A program made the translations under genes and the position numbers. From positions 4,650,001 to 4,714,000 of the forward strand of contig NZ_CP025429.1 in NCBI RefSeq assembly GCF_002848345.1: a stretch of DNA of 64,000 nt, in the 5' to 3' direction. The notes beneath the pieces are model-generated. The model was given only the letters and a program-made list of their open reading frames with translations. It searched no databases and was not told the origin of the DNA. Shown piece by piece: positions 26,192 through 39,234 of the stretch. How positions within the stretch are numbered: the stretch's first letter is position 1; each line of letters starts with the position of its first letter. The DNA comes from Chromobacterium sp. ATCC 53434. GTDB lineage: Bacteria > Pseudomonadota > Gammaproteobacteria > Burkholderiales > Chromobacteriaceae.

Positions 26192-27415
26192 TCAGGCGCC
26201 TGCCGGCGCCGGCACGCCCTGCAGGCGCAAGGCCAGCAGGCAGGCCAGCAGGCAGGCCAGCGGCAGCAGCAGCGCCGCGCCGCCCAGCGCCCATTCCCCC
26301 GGCAGCGGCAGCGCGGCCAGTGCCGCCGACAACACCGCGGCGAACAGCATCTGGGCGCAGCCCAGCAAGGCGGCGGCGCGGCCGGCCGCGTGGGCGAACG
26401 GCGCCATCGCCAGGCTGCTGGCCGGCCCCAGCGTGAAGGCGAAGCCCACGCTCAGCACCGCCACCGGCCCCATGTAATGCCAGGCGCCGCTTTTGCCGGA
26501 CAGCGCCAGCAACAGCGCGCCCGACAGCGCCATCAGGCCCAGGCCCCAGTGCAGCAGCGTCTGCTGCGAGAAACGGCCGATCAAGCGCAGGCCGACGAAG
26601 CTGGCAGCCATGATCAGCAGCGCGTTGGCGCCGAACAGGAGGCCGAAGACGGCCGGGCTGACGCCGCCGTCGGCGATCAGCACCTTGGGCGACAGCGTGA
26701 CGTAGCCGAGTATCATGCCCAGCGCCGTGCAGCAGCAGGCGCCGTAGCGCAGCAATTCCGGATGGCGCAGCAGCTCGGCGCTGCCGGCGCGCTCGGCGCG
26801 CGGCGGGGCGGCGGGGCGCGTTTCCGGCATCTTCCACGCCAGCGCGGCGAAGGCCGCCAGCGCCAGCGCCGCCAGCAGCAGGAAACACGACGGCCAGCCG
26901 TACTGCCGGACCAGCACGCTGCCCAGCGTCGGCGCCATCGCCGGCACGATGCTGAGCATGCCGTTCAGCAGGCTGTAGCGGCGCGCGGCGGCGTTGCCGG
27001 AGAAGCAGTCGCGGATGATGGTGAACGCGCATACCGAGCTGGCGCTGGCGCCCAGCCCCTGCAGCACGCGGGCGAGCAGGAAGCCGCCCAGCGTGCCGCA
27101 ATGGCCGGCCAGCAGGGAGGCGACGGCGTAGACCAGCAGGCCGCCCAGCGCCACCGGCCGGCGGCCGACGCGGTCGGCCAGCGGGCCGAACAGCAGCTGG
27201 CCCAGGCCCAGGCTGAACACGAAGGCGCCTATGCTGGCCGAGGCGTCGGCATGGAACTGGCTTTGCAGCATCGGCAGGGCCGGCAGATACAGATCAATGC
27301 CCAAGGGATTGAACAGAATCAGCAAAATGGCGGTGGCGGTGGCCGGATTGGCGTGGCGGGCGGCGGGGCTGGCTGGCGACATAGGAGGCGGCGGAAACGG
27401 TAAAAAGACAGTCAT
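26192..27415 (-). CDS. Bcr/CflA-type MFS drug efflux protein
   Basis: A 407-aa, 12-helix MFS protein. IDLYLPALPMLQSQFHADAS and LGQLLFGPLADRVGRRPVALGG are the Bcr/CflA hallmarks, and ARVLQGLGASASSVCAFTIIRDCF is motif C. Such pumps export bicyclomycin, chloramphenicol or other small molecules; the substrate here is unknown. The start is uncertain: ATG 27415 and an internal ATG at 27382 both lack strong ribosome sites. Single gene, divergent from maf. Confidence 0.87.
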   Translation of the reverse strand: MTVFLPFPPPPMSPASPAARHANPATATAILLILFNPLGIDLYLPALPMLQSQFHADASASIGAFVFSLGLGQLLFGPLADRVGRRPVALGGLLVYAVASLLAGHCGTLGGFLLARVLQGLGASASSVCAFTIIRDCFSGNAAARRYSLLNGMLSIVPAMAPTLGSVLVRQYGWPSCFLLLAALALAAFAALAWKMPETRPAAPPRAERAGSAELLRHPELLRYGACCCTALGMILGYVTLSPKVLIADGGVSPAVFGLLFGANALLIMAASFVGLRLIGRFSQQTLLHWGLGLMALSGALLLALSGKSGAWHYMGPVAVLSVGFAFTLGPASSLAMAPFAHAAGRAAALLGCAQMLFAAVLSAALAALPLPGEWALGGAALLLPLACLLACLLALRLQGVPAPAGA

Positions 27416-27661
27416 CTTATCAAAACCGTCGCTTGCAGTTCAATTTGCATAAAAATTAATTTCACTATGCTTTATGACATAAAAACAGCCGCCGGGCCTT
27501 GCCAAGCGACTACAATCGTTCACCAATTGCCAGCCGGCGCAAGGCATTGAATCTCCATCGCTTTCCACCGGACCAGCCCCCCGCGGCCACCGCGACCATG
27601 GTTGGCGCCGGGCCGCTCTGGTAACCTAGGCATCAGCCCAAGAACAAACGAGCAGCCTGAT

Positions 27662-28258
27662 ATGAGCACCAATGACAACAGAATCTACCTCGCGTCCGGC
27701 AGTCCACGCCGGCGCGAGATCCTGGAACAGCTGGGCCTTCATCTGGAACGCATTCACGCCGAAATCGACGAAACGGCGAGGCCGGGCGAGGAAGCCGTCG
27801 CCTATACCGAACGGCTGGCGCGCGAGAAGGCCGAGGCCGGCTGGCGCGTGGTTTCCTCCTGCGGCCTGCCGGAGCGGCCGCTGCTGGCCGCCGACACCAC
27901 GGTGACGCAGGACGGCGAGATCTTCGGCAAGCCGGAGAACGCCGACGACGCCCGCCGCATGCTGCGCGCCTTCTCCGGTCGCCGCCATCAGGCGATCACC
28001 AGCGTGGCGCTGCGCCAGGGCGAGCGGCTGCTGCTCAAGACCTCGGTCACCGACGTTTGTTTCAAGACCCTGTCCGACGCCGAGATCGAACGCTACATCG
28101 CCAGCGGCGAGCCGTTCGACAAGGCCGGCGCCTACGGCATACAGGGCCGCGCCGGCGTGTTCGTCGAACGCATCGAGGGCAGCTACACCGGTGTGATGGG
28201 CCTGCCGGTACACGAAACCGCGTTGCTGCTGGCCGAATTCGGCTTCGAGCTGCCATAA
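27662..28258 (+). CDS. maf: Maf/YhdE-family nucleotide pyrophosphatase
   Basis: A 198-aa Maf protein (YhdE branch, dTTP/UTP pyrophosphatase). The signature begins LASGSPRRREILEQLGL, followed by ADTTVTQDGEIFGKPEN and RRMLRAFSGRRH. YGIQGRAGVFVERIEGSYTGVMGLP holds the C-terminal family motif. It hydrolyses non-canonical or excess nucleotides to monophosphates. ATG 27662 starts at MSTNDNRIYLA. It lies 14 bp upstream of rng, a conserved pairing in proteobacteria. Confidence 0.95.
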   Translation: MSTNDNRIYLASGSPRRREILEQLGLHLERIHAEIDETARPGEEAVAYTERLAREKAEAGWRVVSSCGLPERPLLAADTTVTQDGEIFGKPENADDARRMLRAFSGRRHQAITSVALRQGERLLLKTSVTDVCFKTLSDAEIERYIASGEPFDKAGAYGIQGRAGVFVERIEGSYTGVMGLPVHETALLLAEFGFELP

Positions 28259-28272
28259 GCCGGGGAGCGAAC

Positions 28273-29769
28273 ATGCTGCATCAATCGATCGCGCTGCCGC
28301 GCGACCTGCCGCGGCCGCAGGAACAGATATTGGTCAACATCACGCCGCAGGAAACCCGCGTCGCGGTGCTGGAAGAGGGCATTGTCCAGGAATTGCATGT
28401 CGAGCGCGCCGCCAGCCGCGGCATCGTCGGCAACATCTACCTGGGCCAGGTCAAGCGGGTGCTGCCCGGCATGCAGAGCGCCTTCATCGAGATCGGCCTG
28501 GAGCGCGCCGCCTTCCTGCACATCGCCGACGTGCTGGAACAGCGCCAGCACCCGACCGAGCCGCAACGGATAGAGAAGATGCTGTTCGAGGGCCAGACCG
28601 TCCTCGTCCAGGTGATCAAGGACCCGATCGGCACCAAGGGCGCGCGGCTGTCGACGCAGATCTCGCTGGCCGGCCGCTTCCTGGTGCACCTGCCGCAGGA
28701 AGAGCACATCGGCGTGTCGCAGAAGATAGAAAGCGACACCGAGCGCCACAGCCTGAAGGCGCGGCTGGAAAAGCTGCTGCCGGCCGGCAGCCCGAAGGGC
28801 TACATCATCCGCACCAGTGCCGAGACCGCGCGCGACGACGAGCTGGCCGCCGACATCGACTACCTCAGCAAGCTGTGGTCCGACATCCAGCAGAAATCGA
28901 AGACGCTGCCGGCGCAGAGCGTGCTGTACGAGGATCTGCCGCTGGCGGTGCGGGTGCTGCGCGACATGGTCAGCGGCTACACCGAAAAGGTGCTGGTGGA
29001 CTCCAACGAGAACTACAGCCGGATGGTGGAATTCGCCGAGCAGTACGTGCAGATCGCCGTCGACAAGATAGAACGCTACGCCGGCGAGCGGCCGCTGTTC
29101 GAGATGCACGGCATCGAGACCGAGATAGACAAGGCGCTGGCGCGCCGCGTCAATCTGAAGTTCGGCGGCTACCTGATCATCGACCAGACCGAGGCGATGA
29201 CGACGATAGACGTCAACACCGGCGGTTTCGTCGGCAACCGCAACTTCGACGAGACCATCTTCAAGACCAATCTGGAGGCGACCCAGGTGATCGCCCGCCA
29301 GTTGCGGCTGCGCAATCTGGGCGGCATCGTCATCGTCGACTTCATCGACATGGACAGCGACGAACATCAGGCGGCGGTGCTGGCCGAGCTGGCCAAGGCG
29401 ATGGCGCGCGACCGCACCCGGGTGACGCTGAACGGCTTCACCAGCCTGGGCCTGGTCGAGATCACCCGCAAGCGCACACGCGAAAGCCTGGCCCACGTGC
29501 TGTGCGAGCCGTGTCCGACCTGCCAGGGCCGCGGCGAGATCAAGACGGCGCAGACGGTGTGCTACGAGGTCCAGCGCGAGATCGTCCGCGAGGCGCGGCA
29601 ATACGACGCCAAGGGCTACCGCATCCTGGCCGCGCAGTCGGTGATAGACATGTTCCTCGACGAGGAGTCGCAGAGCCTGGCGATGCTGGTGGACTTCATC
29701 GGCAAGCCGGTGTCGTTGTCGGTGGAGGCCAGCTACACGCAGGAGCAGTTCGACGTGGTCCTGCTGTAG
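28273..29769 (+). CDS. rng: Ribonuclease G
   Basis: A 498-aa RNase E/G-family endonuclease for rRNA 5' processing and mRNA decay. It has an S1-like start (GNIYLGQVKRVLPGMQSAFIEIG), a 5'-sensor, the catalytic DNase-I-like region (TTIDVNTGGFVG and VIVDFIDM with the metal aspartates) and the zinc-link cysteines CEPCPTCQG. It lacks the long C-terminal scaffold of RNase E. GGGGAGCG precedes ATG 28273. Operon with maf. Confidence 0.95.
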   Translation: MLHQSIALPRDLPRPQEQILVNITPQETRVAVLEEGIVQELHVERAASRGIVGNIYLGQVKRVLPGMQSAFIEIGLERAAFLHIADVLEQRQHPTEPQRIEKMLFEGQTVLVQVIKDPIGTKGARLSTQISLAGRFLVHLPQEEHIGVSQKIESDTERHSLKARLEKLLPAGSPKGYIIRTSAETARDDELAADIDYLSKLWSDIQQKSKTLPAQSVLYEDLPLAVRVLRDMVSGYTEKVLVDSNENYSRMVEFAEQYVQIAVDKIERYAGERPLFEMHGIETEIDKALARRVNLKFGGYLIIDQTEAMTTIDVNTGGFVGNRNFDETIFKTNLEATQVIARQLRLRNLGGIVIVDFIDMDSDEHQAAVLAELAKAMARDRTRVTLNGFTSLGLVEITRKRTRESLAHVLCEPCPTCQGRGEIKTAQTVCYEVQREIVREARQYDAKGYRILAAQSVIDMFLDEESQSLAMLVDFIGKPVSLSVEASYTQEQFDVVLL

Positions 29770-29778
29770 CCATTCGAC

Positions 29779-29816
29779 TTATCCACAGCTTGCGGCCGGC
29801 GCGCGTTTTATCCACA
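29779..29816 (+). promoter_or_regulatory. Pair of perfect DnaA boxes
   Basis: TTATCCACA occurs exactly at 29779-29787 and again at 29808-29816, same orientation, in the 67-bp gap between convergent rng and metH. Two perfect consensus boxes 29 bp apart are not expected by chance in DNA this GC-rich. They may titrate DnaA. Confidence 0.6.
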
Positions 29817-29836
29817 ACGCCGCCGGCCGCGCCGCT

Positions 29837-33547
<3,711 letters not shown>

Positions 33548-33669
33548 GTCGCGCGCGCTTACTTTTGTCTAAAACGGTATCAACAACAAGGGCTATAGTG
33601 CCCAATCATCTTAACACCGGCATCCTGGCTATCCGATGCCCGGCCATAGAATAAAGAGAGAGAGTCGAT

Positions 33670-34425
33670 ATGGCCCTTTTGCATAAAAAATGCATAGGCT
33701 TCTTATTGCTGATGGCGACGGCCGCGTCTCAAGCCGCCGCCCTGCGCATCGGCGTCGCCGACACCGACGCCCCGCCGATCGCCGTGCTGTCCGAGGACGG
33801 CAATACCCTGAACGGCGGCCTGGCTCGCGACCTGGGCCTGCTGCTGGCCGACGAGATGGGCATGAAACCGCAGTTCCTGCTGCTGGCGCGGCGCCGGGTC
33901 GAACCCAGTATCGAAACCGGCAAGGTAGACCTGATCTGCAACGCCAATCCGGACTGGTTCGCCAATTCCGCCCGCCTCAACTGGAGCCATGAAATCTATC
34001 CGCTGACCGAACGCGTGCTGTCGCTGAAGGGGCTGCCGCCGATACGTCAGCCGGACGACCTGGCCGGCAAGCATATCGGCACGCTGCATGGCTATCATTA
34101 CCCGTCGCTGGAATACCTGTGGTCCAGCAACCGCAGCGAGCGGCAGACCGAGGCCCGTTTCGACCTGATGTTCAAGTCGCTGGAGAAACGGCTCAGCGAC
34201 GTCGCCATCGTCACCGAGCTGACCTATGTCTGGTGGGCGCGCGGCCACGCCCAGGAAGCGTCCAGCTTCAAGGTGCACCCGCTGGTGGTGTCGTCGCAGC
34301 CGACCATGTGCGCGCTATCGCCGCAGTCGCCGGTCAAGCTCGACCAGCTGAACCACGCGATAGACCGCCTGCACAAGAACGGCCGGCTGAAGACGATGAT
34401 GTCGCGCTACCAGTTGCAGGAGTAA
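33670..34425 (+). CDS. Periplasmic family 3 solute-binding protein
   Basis: A 251-aa protein with a signal peptide (MALLHKKCIGFLLLMATAASQA). The mature fold is that of amino-acid-binding proteins (LRIGVADTDAPPIAV, GGLARDLGLLLADEMGM, GKVDLICNANPDWF). No transport genes adjoin it. A purine-rich AAAGAGAGAGAG stretch lies before ATG 33670. Like the orphan receptor at 21086-21841, it may feed a distant permease or a signalling protein. Confidence 0.75.
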   Translation: MALLHKKCIGFLLLMATAASQAAALRIGVADTDAPPIAVLSEDGNTLNGGLARDLGLLLADEMGMKPQFLLLARRRVEPSIETGKVDLICNANPDWFANSARLNWSHEIYPLTERVLSLKGLPPIRQPDDLAGKHIGTLHGYHYPSLEYLWSSNRSERQTEARFDLMFKSLEKRLSDVAIVTELTYVWWARGHAQEASSFKVHPLVVSSQPTMCALSPQSPVKLDQLNHAIDRLHKNGRLKTMMSRYQLQE

Positions 34426-34489
34426 CGCCGCCAAAACGGGACGGGACGCATGCTAAAATGGCGTTTTTGCAGTGGAAAAGCGTCCCGTC

Positions 34490-36628
34490 ATGAGCGATCT
34501 GTTAGCCGGTCTGAATCCCGAACAACTGCGCGCGGTCACCTGGCCGGCCAAGAGCGCGCTGGTGCTGGCCGGCGCCGGCAGCGGCAAGACGCGGGTGCTG
34601 ACCACCCGCATCGCCTGGCTGTTGTCCACCAGCCAGACCTCGCCGGCGGGCTTGCTGGCGGTGACCTTCACCAACAAGGCCGCGCGCGAGATGCAGACCC
34701 GGCTGTCGGCCCAGGTGCCGGTCAATGTCCGCACGATGTGGATAGGCACCTTCCACGGCCTGTGCAACCGCTTCCTGCGCATACACTATCGCGACGCCGG
34801 CCTGCCGCAGACCTTCCAGATCCTCGATTCCGCCGACCAGCAGGCGGCGATCAAGCGGCTGCTGAAAAGCCTGGAACTGTCGGACGAGAAATACCCGCCG
34901 CGCGCGGTGCAGAGCTTCATCAACGGCAACAAGGAAGCCGGCGTGCGCGCCGAGGCGCTGCCGCCGGCGCTGAATCCGTACGAGGCCAAGCTGGTTGAGC
35001 TGTACGCCGCCTACGACGCCCAGTGCCGCCGCGAAGGCGTGGTCGACTTCGCCGAGCTGCTGCTCAGAAGCTACGAGCTCCTGTCGCGCAACGAGGCGCT
35101 GCGCGCTCATTACAGCGGCCGCTTCGCCCACATCCTGGTCGACGAGTTCCAGGACACCAACCGGCTGCAATACGCGTGGCTGAAACTGTTGGCCGGCGAG
35201 CACGGCGCGCTGTTCGCCGTCGGCGACGACGATCAGAGCATCTACGCTTTCCGCGGCGCCGAGGTCGGCAATATGCGCGCGCTGCTATCCGACTTCCAGG
35301 TGGCCGAACCGGTGCGGCTGGAGCAGAACTACCGCTCGATGGGCCACATCCTGAACGCCGCCAACGCGCTGATCGAGAAGAACGACGGCCGTCTCGGCAA
35401 GAATTTGTGGACCGACGCCGGTGACGGCGAAAAAATCCGCTTCTTCCAGGCCGGCAGCGACGGCGAGGAGGCCGAGTTCATCGTCGACGAGGCCAAGAGT
35501 CTGCACCGCGAAGGGCTGGCGCTGTCCGACATGGCCGTGCTGTACCGCTCCAACGCCCAGTCTCGGCTGCTGGAACACGTGCTGGTCAACGCCCAGATTC
35601 CGTACCGCATCTACGGCGGCCTGCGCTTCTTCGAACGGCAGGAGATCAAGCACGCGCTGGCCTATCTGCGGCTGGTTGCCAATCCGGACGACGACAACGC
35701 GCTGCTCAGAGTGATCAATGTGCCGGCGCGCGGCATAGGCGCGCGCAGCGTCGAGGGCCTGCAGGCCGTCGGCCGCGAGCAGGGCATCTCGCTGTGGCAG
35801 GCCGCCTGCGGCGCCGGCAGCGGCCGCACCGCCGCCAAGATAGGCGAATTCGTGCTGCTGATAGAGCGGATGCGCGAGCAGAGCCGCGACTTCAGCCTGG
35901 CCGAAACCATCAGCCTGGTCATAGACCGCAGCGGCCTGCGCGACATGTACGAACAGGACAAGAAGGACGGCGAGGAGCGGCTGGCCAACCTCGACGAACT
36001 GATCAACGCCGCCGCCAGCTTCATGCCGGACCAGCCGGAGCAGGCGCTGACCGAATTCCTGTCCGCCGCCAGCCTGGAGGCCGGCGAGCACCAGGCCGAC
36101 GCCGGCAGCGACGCGCTGCAGCTGATGACGGTGCACGCCGCCAAGGGCCTGGAGTTTGACGCCGTCTTCGTCAGCGGCCTGGAAGAAGGCCTGTTCCCGC
36201 ACGAGAACAGCGTGATGGACGGCAAGGGCCTGCAGGAAGAGCGTCGGCTGATGTATGTGGCGATCACCCGCGCCCGCAAGCGGCTCTATCTGTCCAGCGC
36301 GCAAAGCCGGATGCTGCACGGCCAGAGCCGCTACCCGATACCGTCGCGCTTCATCGACGAGATTCCGGCGGAACTGATCCATTCTCTGTCTGCTACAGTG
36401 AAAACACCCGCCGCGCCGGCGGCTAGACAGTCGGCCGCGATGCCGCGCCGCCAGGCCGACAACGACTACGGCCTGCGCATCGGCCAGTCGGTCAGCCACG
36501 CCAAGTTCGGCGTCGGGGTGGTGATCAACGCCGAAGGCGGCGGCGCGGACGTGCGGCTGCAGATCAATTTCGCCGAACACGGCGTGAAGTGGCTGGATCT
36601 GCGCTACGCCAAGCTGACGCCGGCCTGA
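34490..36628 (+). CDS. uvrD: UvrD/Rep-family DNA helicase II
   Basis: A 712-aa superfamily 1A helicase for nucleotide excision and mismatch repair. Motif I is AGAGSGKTRVLTTRI, Ia VTFTNKAAREM, II VDEFQDTN, III VGDDDQSIYAFRGA, IV EQNYRS, V MTVHAAKGLEF and VI YVAITRARKRLYL. The C-terminus ends in a Tudor-like region (GQSVSHAKFGVGVVI) used by UvrD/PcrA to contact RNA polymerase. ATG 34490 (MSDLLAGLNPEQLRAV) fits the family start better than the in-frame GTG at 34472. Confidence 0.94.
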   Translation: MSDLLAGLNPEQLRAVTWPAKSALVLAGAGSGKTRVLTTRIAWLLSTSQTSPAGLLAVTFTNKAAREMQTRLSAQVPVNVRTMWIGTFHGLCNRFLRIHYRDAGLPQTFQILDSADQQAAIKRLLKSLELSDEKYPPRAVQSFINGNKEAGVRAEALPPALNPYEAKLVELYAAYDAQCRREGVVDFAELLLRSYELLSRNEALRAHYSGRFAHILVDEFQDTNRLQYAWLKLLAGEHGALFAVGDDDQSIYAFRGAEVGNMRALLSDFQVAEPVRLEQNYRSMGHILNAANALIEKNDGRLGKNLWTDAGDGEKIRFFQAGSDGEEAEFIVDEAKSLHREGLALSDMAVLYRSNAQSRLLEHVLVNAQIPYRIYGGLRFFERQEIKHALAYLRLVANPDDDNALLRVINVPARGIGARSVEGLQAVGREQGISLWQAACGAGSGRTAAKIGEFVLLIERMREQSRDFSLAETISLVIDRSGLRDMYEQDKKDGEERLANLDELINAAASFMPDQPEQALTEFLSAASLEAGEHQADAGSDALQLMTVHAAKGLEFDAVFVSGLEEGLFPHENSVMDGKGLQEERRLMYVAITRARKRLYLSSAQSRMLHGQSRYPIPSRFIDEIPAELIHSLSATVKTPAAPAARQSAAMPRRQADNDYGLRIGQSVSHAKFGVGVVINAEGGGADVRLQINFAEHGVKWLDLRYAKLTPA

Positions 36629-36700
36629 ACCGCTCCGGGAGCGGGGACGGCGCTTCCATTCGACTGACACAGGACCATGCCGCGAGCATAGCGACATCCG

Positions 36701-38413
36701 ATGAGCGAATCCCCGACCCAACCGTCCACGGCGCCGGAACCGGTGCACCATGTGCGTTCGGCGCCGCCGCGCAACGGCTACGAAGACCCGTACGCCAAAC
36801 GGCTGTTCCTGATCATAGACAGCCTGCCGCAGATGCAGCGCGCGCTGGCGATGACGCTGTCGTCGTTCGGCGCCAACACCGTCGAGTTCGCCAGCAAGCC
36901 CAGCGACGCGCTGGCCAAGATGGCCAAGTACGATTTCGACGTGGTGCTGTGCGACTACGACCTCGGCAACGGCTACGACGGCCTCTATCTGTTCGAGGAA
37001 GTCCGCGAGCGCAATCTGCTGAAGCAATCCTGCGTCTTCATGATCGTCACCGGCGAGCGCCGCTCGCAGCGGGTGATCTCGGCCGCCGAGCTGGTGCCGG
37101 ACGACTACCTGTTGAAACCGTTCACCGGCGAGGTGCTGCGGGCGCGGCTGGAGCGGGCGATGCGCAAGCGCGACGCGCTGCGCCTGGTCGACGAGAGCGT
37201 GCTGCGCCACGAATACCTGACCGCGATCGACACCTGCAGCCGCAAGATCGCCGAAGACAACGAATTCGCCATCGACTTCATGCGGCTCAAGGGCTCGCTG
37301 TCGCTGAAGATCAACGATTACGACACCGCGCGCGAAGCCTATATGCAGGTGCTGCGGCTCAAGCCAGCCACCTGGGCCAAGATGGGCCTGGCCAAGTCGC
37401 TGGCCGGCCTGAAATCGCCGGACGAGGCGCGGATGCTGTTCGAGGCGGTGCTGGCCGACAACAACCAGGTGATGGAAGCCTACGACTGGCTGGCCCGGCT
37501 CTACCGCGGCAGCCATGACCTGGACCGCGCCCAGGACACGCTGCAGACCGCCACCGAAATGTCGCCGGTGGTGTTCCGCCGCCAGCAGCAGCTGGCCGAG
37601 GTGGCGGTGCTCAACGGCGACCTGGCCACCGCCGAGACCGCCTGCCAGCAGACGCTGGACATCGCCAAATACACCTGGCATCGCAGCCCCACCCACTACG
37701 CCGCGTTGCTGCGGGTACAGCTGGCGCGCGGCGACAGCGGCAACGCCGGCCGCACGCTGGCCAATCTGCGCCACGACTACCGCTACAACGAGGAGGGCGA
37801 ATGGCTGGCCGGCGTGATGGACAGCCAGCTGCAGGCCAAGAACGGCAATGGCGACAAGGCCCGCGAGTTGCTGGAGGCCGCCGGCGAGCGCTTCAAGCAG
37901 CTCGCCCCGAAGCTGAACGAGGAGTCCCAGATGGAATACGCCCGCGCCTGCTACCGGCAAGGGCGCGATCAGCAGGGCAATGCGGTGATGGAATACCTGG
38001 TGCGCAACCATCACGACGACGAGGACATGCTGGCCCGCTTCGGCGACATGTTCGAGGAAATCGGCCTAGCCGAGGCCGGCCGCCAACTGATCTCCCAGAA
38101 CGTCAAATCGGTGCTGGAGCTGAACAACCAGGCGGTGCGCGAAGCGCAGACCGGCGCCTTCGACGCCGCGATCGAACGCTTCATCAAGGCGCTGGAGGAA
38201 ATGCCGCACAATGTGCAGATCATGCTGAACCTGATCAATGCGGTATTGGCCTACGTCAGCCAGCATGGCTGGCACGAGAGCCATATGCGCCGCGCCTACG
38301 AGCTACTGGCCAAAGTGCGGGAAATCGCGCCGGCCAACAACAAATTCCAGAAAATCCTGCAATCATGGCGCGCGCTGGTCGACAAGATGGACAAGCGACA
38401 ATGGACGCTGTAA
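36701..38413 (+). CDS. Receiver-TPR signalling protein
   Basis: A 570-aa protein. Residues about 35-155 are a CheY-like receiver: acidic pocket near LFLIIDSLP, phosphoacceptor in VVLCDYDLGNG, threonine in MIVTGE and lysine in YLLKPF. The first acidic pocket residue appears weakened (IIDS). The rest is a series of TPR-type helical repeats (about 190-540). There is no DNA-binding or enzymatic output, so it probably works through protein contacts. It overlaps the LytTR regulator by 13 bp, implying joint expression. Confidence 0.8.
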   Translation: MSESPTQPSTAPEPVHHVRSAPPRNGYEDPYAKRLFLIIDSLPQMQRALAMTLSSFGANTVEFASKPSDALAKMAKYDFDVVLCDYDLGNGYDGLYLFEEVRERNLLKQSCVFMIVTGERRSQRVISAAELVPDDYLLKPFTGEVLRARLERAMRKRDALRLVDESVLRHEYLTAIDTCSRKIAEDNEFAIDFMRLKGSLSLKINDYDTAREAYMQVLRLKPATWAKMGLAKSLAGLKSPDEARMLFEAVLADNNQVMEAYDWLARLYRGSHDLDRAQDTLQTATEMSPVVFRRQQQLAEVAVLNGDLATAETACQQTLDIAKYTWHRSPTHYAALLRVQLARGDSGNAGRTLANLRHDYRYNEEGEWLAGVMDSQLQAKNGNGDKARELLEAAGERFKQLAPKLNEESQMEYARACYRQGRDQQGNAVMEYLVRNHHDDEDMLARFGDMFEEIGLAEAGRQLISQNVKSVLELNNQAVREAQTGAFDAAIERFIKALEEMPHNVQIMLNLINAVLAYVSQHGWHESHMRRAYELLAKVREIAPANNKFQKILQSWRALVDKMDKRQWTL

Positions 38414-39147
38414 GCGAACTGCGGGTGGTGGTGGTGGACGACGAGATGCTGGCGCGCGAGCGGCTGCGCCAGCTGCTGGCCGACAACGGCGTCGGCCAGG
38501 TGCAATGCCTGGAGGACGGCCAGGCCGCGCTGGACTGGCTGGCCCGCCATCCGGCCGACGTGGTGGTGCTGGACATCTCGATGCCCGGCCTCGACGGCAT
38601 CGAGGTGGCCAGACTGCTGCGGCGGCAGCCGTTGTCGCCGCAACTGATCTTCAGCACCGCGCACGACCACTTCGCGGTGGAGGCCTTCGAGCTGGACGCC
38701 GCCGACTACCTGCTGAAGCCGGTGCGGCGCGAACGGCTGGCCGAAGCGCTGCGGCGGGCGCTGACGCGCTGCGGCAACCAGGCCTCGATGCCCGGCTTCA
38801 CCGTGCGCCAGCGCGGCCGCTTGTTGAACGTGCCGTTCAGCGAGGCGCGCTATCTGAAGGCCGAGCTCAAATACGTCACGCTGGTCAGCCGCGACGGCGA
38901 ATATTTGCTGGACGACGCGCTGGTGGCGCTGGAGCAGCGCCTCGGCGACGCGGTGCTGCGCATCCACCGCAACTGCCTGGTGATGCGCCACGCGGTGCAG
39001 GAGTTGCGCCGCAGCGGCAACGGCGGCGACGAGCAATGGGTGGTCAGGCTGCGCGACATCGCCGAACCGCTGCCGATAAGCCGTCGTCAAATCCACGCAA
39101 TTAAGGCCGCATTAGCCGCCGCGCCTACGTTACGTACTATTACTTAA
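38401..39147 (+). CDS. LytTR-family response regulator (AlgR-like)
   Basis: A 248-aa regulator. The receiver domain has VVVVDDEMLARERL, the phosphoacceptor VVVLDISMPGLDG and YLLKPV. The LytTR DNA-binding domain spans about 140-245 (YLKAELKYVTLVSRDGEYLL, RIHRNCLVMRHAV). Length equals AlgR of Pseudomonas, which controls exopolysaccharide and twitching genes. ATG 38401 lies inside the end of the REC-TPR gene. No histidine kinase is adjacent. Confidence 0.9.
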   Translation: MDAVSELRVVVVDDEMLARERLRQLLADNGVGQVQCLEDGQAALDWLARHPADVVVLDISMPGLDGIEVARLLRRQPLSPQLIFSTAHDHFAVEAFELDAADYLLKPVRRERLAEALRRALTRCGNQASMPGFTVRQRGRLLNVPFSEARYLKAELKYVTLVSRDGEYLLDDALVALEQRLGDAVLRIHRNCLVMRHAVQELRRSGNGGDEQWVVRLRDIAEPLPISRRQIHAIKAALAAAPTLRTIT

Positions 39148-39234
39148 TTCGATCTTTCGCCGATTTATTGCTAAAAAATAGGCACCCGTTCTTATAGAAT
39201 CAGTCATTGCCGAATATATGTCGATGGTTTTAAC

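Noticed and set aside
33548..33669. Cobalamin or SAM riboswitch upstream of metH
   Set aside because: No B12 box or SAM-aptamer landmarks were visible in the 122-bp leader.
35285..38014. 909-aa ORF antisense to uvrD and the REC-TPR gene
   Set aside because: Spans two genes on the opposite strand; no domain.
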